Assembly (NCBI RefSeq): GCF_003595175.1 | Contig: NZ_CP032419.1 | Location: 372,001 to 436,000, forward strand | Direction of reading: 5' to 3' | Source: Pseudomonas cavernae | GTDB taxonomy: Bacteria; Pseudomonadota; Gammaproteobacteria; Pseudomonadales; Pseudomonadaceae | Length of the DNA stretch: 64,000 nt | Shown: positions 58,830 through 64,000 of the stretch, piece by piece | Position numbering within the stretch: position 1 is the first letter of the stretch | How the letters are laid out: each line of letters opens with the position of its first letter | Program-made: the position numbers and the translations under genes | The notes under the pieces: model-generated | What the model was told of the DNA's origin: nothing | Database searches by the model: none | What the model saw: only the letters and a program-made list of their open reading frames with translations

Positions 58830-61400
58830 ATGGCCGATTGGCAATCCCTCGACCCCGAGGCCGCTCGTGAAGCGGAAAAATACGAAAACCCCATCCCTAG
58901 TCGTGAGTTGATTCTGCATCACCTCGCCGACCGCGGCTCGCCGGCCAGTCGTGAGCAACTGGTGGAAGAGTTTGGCCTGACCAGCGAAGAGCAGTTGGAA
59001 GCCCTGCGTCGCCGTTTGCGCGCCATGGAGCGCGATGGCCAGTTGATCTACACCCGCCGCGGCACCTATGCGCCGGTCGACAAGCTGGACTTGATCCTCG
59101 GCCGTATCAGCGGTCATCGCGACGGTTTCGGCTTCCTCATTCCGGACGACGGCAGTGACGACCTGTTCCTCAGTCCGGGGCAGATGCGCCTGGTGTTCGA
59201 TTGCGACCGGGCGCTGGCGCGGGTGTCCGGGCTCGATCGGCGCGGGCGCCGCGAGGGTGCGATCGTCGAGGTGATTTCCCGTGCGCACGAGACCATTGTT
59301 GGCCGCTATTTCGAAGAGAGCGGTATCGGCTTCGTGGTCGCGGACAATCCGAAAATCCAGCAGGAAGTGCTGATCACCGCCGGGCGCAATCTCGGTGCCA
59401 AGCAGGGTCAGTTCGCCGAGGTGCGAATTACCCATTGGCCGACCCCGCGCTTCCAGCCTCAGGGCGATATCGTCGAGGTGATCGGCAACTACATGGCGCC
59501 GGGCATGGAGATCGACGTCGCGTTGCGCAGCTACGACATCCCGCACACCTGGCCGGATGCCGTGCTGAAGGAAGCGGCCAAGCTCAAGCCCGAAGTGGAG
59601 GAGAAGGACAAGGAGAAGCGCGTCGATCTGCGCCATCTGTCGTTCGTCACCATCGATGGCGAAGATGCCCGCGACTTCGACGACGCGGTGTACTGCGAGA
59701 AAAACGGCAGCTCCTGGCGACTGTTCTCCGGCGGCTGGAAGCTGTACGTGGCGATCGCCGACGTGTCGCATTATGTCAAGCTCGGTTCGGCATTGGACGA
59801 AGAGGCGAAGGTCCGCGGCAACTCGGTGTACTTCCCCGAGCGCGTGGTGCCTATGCTACCGGAGGAGCTGTCGAACGGCCTGTGCTCGCTGAATCCGCAG
59901 GTCGACCGCTTGGCGATGGTCTGCGAGATGAATATCTCGAAGACCGGCAAGATGCTCGACTACCAGTTCTACGAAGCGGTCATCCATTCCCATGCACGCC
60001 TGACCTACAACAAGGTCAGCACCATGCTCGAGCAGCCGAATAGTACGGCGGCGAAGAAACTGCGGGCGGACTACACCGCCGTGGTGCCGCACCTCAAGCA
60101 GCTGTATGCGTTGTACCAAGTGTTGCTGGCTGCCCGCCACGAGCGCGGGGCGATCGATTTCGAGACGCAGGACACGCGGATCATCTTCGGTTCCGGGCGC
60201 AAGATCGCGGAGATCCTGCCGACCCAGCGCAACGACGCGCACAAGCTGATCGAGGAGTGCATGCTGGCCGCCAACGTGGCGACCGCCGAGTTCCTGCAGA
60301 AGCATGAAATTCCGGCGCTCTACCGAGTGCATGATGGCCCGCCGCTCGAGCGGCTGGAGAAGCTCAAGGCGTTCCTCACCGAACTGGGTCTGTCGCTGCA
60401 CCGCGGCAAGGCCAAGAGCACGCCGTCGCCGAAGGATTATCAGGCGTTGCTGGAAGCGATTCGCGAGCGCCCGGACTATCACCTGATTCAGACCGTGATG
60501 CTGCGCTCGCTCAGTCAGGCGGTATACAGCGCCGATAACCACGGCCACTTCGGGCTGAATTACGAGGCCTATACCCACTTCACCTCGCCGATCCGTCGCT
60601 ATCCCGATCTGCTCGTGCATCGGGCGATCCGCAGCGTGATCCGCTCCAAGCTGGATACTCCGCATGTCAAGCGGGCGGGTGCCACGAGCATGCCCAAGGC
60701 GCGCATCTATCCCTATGACGAGGCGGCGCTGGAGCAACTGGGCGAGCAGTGCTCGATGACCGAGCGGCGCGCCGACGAGGCGACCCGTGACGTGGTCAAC
60801 TGGCTGAAGTGTGAGTTTATGCAGGATCGGGTTGGCGAGACCTTTCCCGGGGTGATCACCGCGGTGACCGGCTTCGGCATCTTCGTCGAGCTGACCGATA
60901 TCTACGTCGAGGGGCTGGTGCATGTCACCGCGCTGCCGGGCGACTACTACCACTTCGATCCGGTACATCATCGCTTGGCGGGTGAGCGCAGCGGCCGCAG
61001 TTTCCGTCTCGGCGATACCGTCGAGGTGCGGGTCATGCGCGTCGATCTCGATGAGCGCAAGATCGACTTCGAGCTGGCCCCGGGAGAGCTCGGCCAGCCC
61101 GGTACGCGCAAGCGCGGGCCTGGCGATGAGGCGAAAGGACGCGGCGAGCGGCCTGAGAAGCGCGGCGCAGGCAAGCGTGACGCCGGCGCCGGCAATACTG
61201 ATGTGAGCAAGAGTCGCGAAGTGAAGCAGGCCTTGCTGGCCGAAGCCAAAGCTGCCGCCCGCGGCAAGGGTAAGTCCGGCCCCGGCGCGGCGGCGGGCGC
61301 TCAGGCGAAAGCCGGCAAGCCGAGCAAGCATCGCAAGGGACCGTCCAAGCCGAATCCGGAAAGGGGCGGCAAGAGCAGTAGAGCCAAGGCCAAGTCATGA
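58830..61400 (+). CDS. rnr: Ribonuclease R
   Basis: 856 residues. N-terminal winged-helix and OB/CSD domains (about 20-240) precede the RNB catalytic domain (DARDFDDAVYCEKN with the Asp cluster, and FTSPIRRYPDL), then S1 (about 670-750), and a Lys/Arg/Gly-rich tail. It degrades structured RNA 3'-5'. AAGGTGA precedes the ATG. Overlaps rlmB by 4 nt. Confidence 0.97.
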   Translation: MADWQSLDPEAAREAEKYENPIPSRELILHHLADRGSPASREQLVEEFGLTSEEQLEALRRRLRAMERDGQLIYTRRGTYAPVDKLDLILGRISGHRDGFGFLIPDDGSDDLFLSPGQMRLVFDCDRALARVSGLDRRGRREGAIVEVISRAHETIVGRYFEESGIGFVVADNPKIQQEVLITAGRNLGAKQGQFAEVRITHWPTPRFQPQGDIVEVIGNYMAPGMEIDVALRSYDIPHTWPDAVLKEAAKLKPEVEEKDKEKRVDLRHLSFVTIDGEDARDFDDAVYCEKNGSSWRLFSGGWKLYVAIADVSHYVKLGSALDEEAKVRGNSVYFPERVVPMLPEELSNGLCSLNPQVDRLAMVCEMNISKTGKMLDYQFYEAVIHSHARLTYNKVSTMLEQPNSTAAKKLRADYTAVVPHLKQLYALYQVLLAARHERGAIDFETQDTRIIFGSGRKIAEILPTQRNDAHKLIEECMLAANVATAEFLQKHEIPALYRVHDGPPLERLEKLKAFLTELGLSLHRGKAKSTPSPKDYQALLEAIRERPDYHLIQTVMLRSLSQAVYSADNHGHFGLNYEAYTHFTSPIRRYPDLLVHRAIRSVIRSKLDTPHVKRAGATSMPKARIYPYDEAALEQLGEQCSMTERRADEATRDVVNWLKCEFMQDRVGETFPGVITAVTGFGIFVELTDIYVEGLVHVTALPGDYYHFDPVHHRLAGERSGRSFRLGDTVEVRVMRVDLDERKIDFELAPGELGQPGTRKRGPGDEAKGRGERPEKRGAGKRDAGAGNTDVSKSREVKQALLAEAKAAARGKGKSGPGAAAGAQAKAGKPSKHRKGPSKPNPERGGKSSRAKAKS

Positions 61401-62149
61401 GTCAGTTGGAAAAGATCTATGGCGTGCATGCCGTGGAAGCATTGCTGCGTCATCACCCCAAGCGGGTCAAGCAGGTGTGGTTGGCCGAAGGGCGCAGTGA
61501 TCCACGCGTGCAGACCCTGCTGGAGCTGGCGGCGCAAGCGCGGGTAGCGGTCGGGCAGGCCGAGCGGCGGGAAATGGATGCCTGGGTCGAGGGCGTGCAC
61601 CAGGGCGTGGTGGCGGAAGTCAGTCCGAGTCAAGTCTGGGGCGAGGCGATGCTCGAGGAGTTGCTCGATCGTGCCGAGGGGCCGCCGCTGCTATTGGTGC
61701 TGGACGGGGTGACCGATCCGCACAACCTTGGCGCCTGTCTGCGTACCGCCGATGCGGCCGGAGCGCTGGCGGTGATCGTGCCGAAGGACAAGTCGGCGAC
61801 CCTCAACGCCACGGTGCGCAAGGTCGCCTGCGGCGCCGCCGAGGTGATTCCGCTGGTGGCTGTGACCAATCTGGCGCGGAGTCTGGAGAAATTGCGCCAG
61901 CGCGGTCTGTGGCTGGTCGGCACCGCCGGCGAGGCCGAGCAGGGGCTCTACGAGCAGGATCTGAGCGGCCCGATCGTGCTGATCATGGGCGCCGAAGGCA
62001 AAGGCATGCGCCGCCTGACCCGCGATCACTGCGACTATCTGGTGAAGCTGCCGATGGCCGGCAGCGTCAGCAGCCTGAACGTCTCGGTGGCCACCGGCGT
62101 GTGCCTGTTCGAGGCGGTGCGCCAGCGCCAGGCCAAGGCTTCCGCCTAG
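61397..62149 (+). CDS. rlmB: 23S rRNA (guanosine-2'-O-)-methyltransferase RlmB
   Basis: 250 residues. An L30e-like N-terminus (YGVHAVEALLRHHPKRVKQV) precedes the SpoU/SPOUT knot: motif 1 GVTDPHNLGACLRTADAAG, motif 2 IMGAEGKGMRRL, motif 3 LPMAGSVSSLNVSVATGV. It methylates G2251. Starts in the rnr stop (ATGA). Confidence 0.97.
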   Translation: MSQLEKIYGVHAVEALLRHHPKRVKQVWLAEGRSDPRVQTLLELAAQARVAVGQAERREMDAWVEGVHQGVVAEVSPSQVWGEAMLEELLDRAEGPPLLLVLDGVTDPHNLGACLRTADAAGALAVIVPKDKSATLNATVRKVACGAAEVIPLVAVTNLARSLEKLRQRGLWLVGTAGEAEQGLYEQDLSGPIVLIMGAEGKGMRRLTRDHCDYLVKLPMAGSVSSLNVSVATGVCLFEAVRQRQAKASA

Positions 62150-62289
62150 CGCGCCCGGCGCGCTGATGCTGTTCAAATAATCACCAATTGCCTTGCGCGG
62201 CCCAGGGGGCTTCTCTAGAATGTCGCCCCTTGCCTTGGGGGCCTGCGTGTTCGCGCCTGGTGCCTGGCAAGCCAAAACCGAGTCATTCA

Positions 62290-62334
62290 CTCCTTGCCTG
62301 ACCACCCTGGTGGCAGGCTACAACCCGTAAGGAG
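62290..62334 (+). promoter_or_regulatory. rpsF leader (S6:S18-binding type) sequestering the ribosome site
   Basis: CTCCTT (62290-62295) pairs with AAGGAG (62329-62334), the rpsF ribosome site. Inside, GCCTG-A-CCACC pairs with GGTGG-CAGGC, and a 3'-side bulge contains CCG (62325-62327). This is the arrangement described for S6:S18 autoregulatory leaders, in which binding of the protein complex would stabilise the structure and block translation. Confidence 0.7.
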
Positions 62335-62339
62335 CATTT

Positions 62340-62762
62340 ATGCGTCATTACGAAATCGTCTTTCTGGTTCACCCGGACCAGAGCGAACAAGTCGGCGGCA
62401 TGGTCGAGCGTTACACCAAGCTGATCGAAGAAGACGGCGGCAAAGTTCACCGCCTGGAAGATTGGGGCCGTCGTCAACTGGCCTACGCCATCAACAACGT
62501 TCACAAGGCTCACTACGTGATGCTGAACGTTGAGTGCAGCGGCAAGGCCTTGGCCGAGCTGGAAGACAACTTCCGTTACAACGATGCCGTGATCCGTAAC
62601 CTGGTCATCCGTCGCGACGAAGCCGTCACCGGCCAGTCCGAGATGCTCAAGGCCGAGGAAAATCGCAGTGAGCGCCGTGAGCGTCGCGATCGCGTTGAAA
62701 GCGCCGACACCGCCGAAGGCGATGATGGCGACAGCAGCGACAGCGATAGCGCTGACGAGTAA
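62340..62762 (+). CDS. rpsF: 30S ribosomal protein bS6
   Basis: 140 residues. Typical bS6 fold ([35 protein letters not shown]) followed by a long acidic Ser/Asp tail, as usual in Pseudomonas (substrate of RimK glutamylation in relatives). Ribosome site AAGGAG is inside a leader hairpin. First gene of the rpsF-rpsR-(membrane gene)-rplI operon. Confidence 0.98.
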   Translation: MRHYEIVFLVHPDQSEQVGGMVERYTKLIEEDGGKVHRLEDWGRRQLAYAINNVHKAHYVMLNVECSGKALAELEDNFRYNDAVIRNLVIRRDEAVTGQSEMLKAEENRSERRERRDRVESADTAEGDDGDSSDSDSADE

Positions 62763-62790
62763 TCCACGGATCTATTGAGGAGCCACTGTC

Positions 62791-63021
62791 ATGGCACGTT
62801 TCTTCCGTCGTCGTAAATTCTGCCGTTTCACCGCTGAAGACGTGAAAGAGATCGATTACAAAGATCTCAACACTCTGAAAGCCTACATCTCGGAAACCGG
62901 CAAAATCGTTCCTAGCCGTATCACCGGTACTAAGGCTCGCTATCAGCGTCAGCTGGGCACCGCTATCAAGCGCGCCCGTTTCCTGGCCCTGCTGCCCTAC
63001 ACCGACAGCCACGGCCGCTGA
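62791..63021 (+). CDS. rpsR: 30S ribosomal protein bS18
   Basis: 76 residues, the full bS18 ([20 protein letters not shown], then [20 protein letters not shown] region). Binds with S6 in the 30S platform. TGAGGAG precedes the ATG. Partner of S6 in the leader regulation above. Confidence 0.98.
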   Translation: MARFFRRRKFCRFTAEDVKEIDYKDLNTLKAYISETGKIVPSRITGTKARYQRQLGTAIKRARFLALLPYTDSHGR

Positions 63022-63056
63022 GAGCGGACGTCGACAAGCAGTAAGGATTAAATCGC

Positions 63057-63950
63057 ATGCGCGCCCTGGCTGAGTTCATCATGCGCGGTCGCATGCAGGC
63101 CACCCTCGTGGTGGTGGGTTCTGCGGCGTTGCCGCTGCTGTTCTGGTTGAGTGCCGCCGCCGGATGCCTGGTGCTCCTGCGGCGCGGTCTGAGTGATGCG
63201 TTGAGCATCCTGGTTTGGGCCCTGCTTCCAGCCTTGGGCTGGTGGTATTTCGGCGATCCGCGCACCTTGCTGGTGCTGCTCGGTTCGCTGGGGCTGGCGC
63301 TGCTGTTGCGTGCCGGCCAGTCCTGGACCCGGGTATTGCTCTGCAGCGTGGCTGTGGGCCTGGTGTATGGCTTGGTGTTGGGATCGGTGTTTCGCGAACC
63401 CATCGCGGCGCTGGTGGCGGAGTTGCAAAAACTCATGCCGCAAGCGCTCGGTGGGCTCCACCAGCAATTGTCGGTGGATGAGCAAACCCGGCTGAATGCC
63501 TTGCTGGCCCCCGTACTGACCGGACTGTTGGCCGCTCTGCTGCAAGTCGTCAGCCTGCTCTGCCTGATTCTTGGGCGTTACTGGCAGGCGGCGTTGTACA
63601 ACCCGGGTGGTTTCGGTCGCGAGTTCCGCGCCTTGAGACTGCCGCCGGCACTGGCGCTGTTGCTGCTGGCCGGCATGCTGCTCGGCCCCAATCTGGGGGC
63701 GCAGGCAGCCATGCTGACGCCGCTGTGCAGCGTGCCGCTGGCGTTCGCCGGGCTGGCCCTGATCCATGGGCTGGTGGCGGACGGAAGGCTGGCCAGGTTC
63801 TGGTTGGTCGGGCTGTACGTGACCCTGCTGCTGTTTATGCAGCTGATTTATCCGTTACTGGTGGTGTTTGCCATTGTCGACAGTCTGATTGATTTTCGCG
63901 GACGCCTGGCGCGCAAGAACGGCGCCGGCCCTGCGAACGGTGAAGGTTAA
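63057..63950 (+). CDS. DUF2232-like membrane protein in the rpsR-rplI interval
   Basis: 297 residues, about eight membrane helices. I recall a hypothetical membrane protein at the same place (between rpsR and rplI) in P. aeruginosa. It resembles the DUF2232/YybS class. Function unknown. AAGGATT precedes the ATG; rplI follows 21 nt later, so it is in the ribosomal operon. Confidence 0.75.
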   Translation: MRALAEFIMRGRMQATLVVVGSAALPLLFWLSAAAGCLVLLRRGLSDALSILVWALLPALGWWYFGDPRTLLVLLGSLGLALLLRAGQSWTRVLLCSVAVGLVYGLVLGSVFREPIAALVAELQKLMPQALGGLHQQLSVDEQTRLNALLAPVLTGLLAALLQVVSLLCLILGRYWQAALYNPGGFGREFRALRLPPALALLLLAGMLLGPNLGAQAAMLTPLCSVPLAFAGLALIHGLVADGRLARFWLVGLYVTLLLFMQLIYPLLVVFAIVDSLIDFRGRLARKNGAGPANGEG

Positions 63951-63971
63951 AAGTTAAGAGGTAAGACTCAA

Positions 63972-64000
63972 ATGGAAGTCATCCTGCTGGAAAAAATCGC
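63972..64000 (+). CDS. rplI: 50S ribosomal protein bL9, N-terminal fragment
   Basis: Only MEVILLEKI is in the window, cut by the right edge. The sequence and the position after rpsR identify bL9. Confidence 0.9.

Overview
The window is chromosomal DNA of a high-GC gammaproteobacterium, almost certainly Pseudomonas sensu lato. The right half (about 38.4-64 kb) carries a gene order I know from Pseudomonas aeruginosa: HDOD gene, motA-motB, rsgA, orn, queG, nnr, tsaE, amiB, mutL, miaA, hfq, hflX-hflK-hflC, DUF2065, hisZ, purA, tRNA-Leu, rnr, rlmB, rpsF, rpsR, membrane protein, rplI. The genus is inferred from synteny and protein content; no species is claimed.

Layout. 0-5.6 kb: the start of a YccS-type membrane protein, a DUF2252 remnant, an NfeD-slipin operon, alanine dehydrogenase and a Tat-exported intradiol dioxygenase. 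5.74-6.97 kb: an IS110-group insertion sequence inserted in the end of a palindromic intergenic repeat. 7-17 kb: a flavoprotein, dbpA, an MFS exporter, a TorT-like binding protein between two inverted MITE copies, the choline ABC transporter choXWV, and HdeD with a small SPOR-like protein. 17.2-27.7 kb: an accessory block of three paralogous Tat-exported multicopper oxidases, two SCO1 copper chaperones, a tri-haem c-type cytochrome and a DUF2780 protein carrying a 23-unit tetrapeptide repeat. 28.4-38.9 kb: aspartic protease, GST, exonuclease plus cNMP/CBS/DUF294 protein, ahpC-ahpF, malate synthase G, GNAT and GcvR-like genes. 38.9-64 kb: the conserved housekeeping block, covering flagellar stator, ribosome biogenesis, RNA decay, cell-wall amidase, mismatch repair, tRNA modification, Hfq, membrane protease regulation, purine and histidine synthesis, RNase R and ribosomal proteins.

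The most striking observation is that the bridge RNA of the IS110 element can be read directly. In the noncoding left end there are two 9-nt segments identical to the left target flank and to the right donor end, and two 5-nt segments complementary to the right target flank and to the left donor end, all including the CT core. The target is the tip of an intergenic palindromic repeat family (ends GTAGGRTGG / CCAYCCTAC) present about ten times here. The same repeat supplies the TAG stop codon of five different genes in the window. The second theme is the multicopper oxidase / SCO / tri-haem cytochrome block, where two of the oxidase genes share long (about 360 nt) related 5' leaders.
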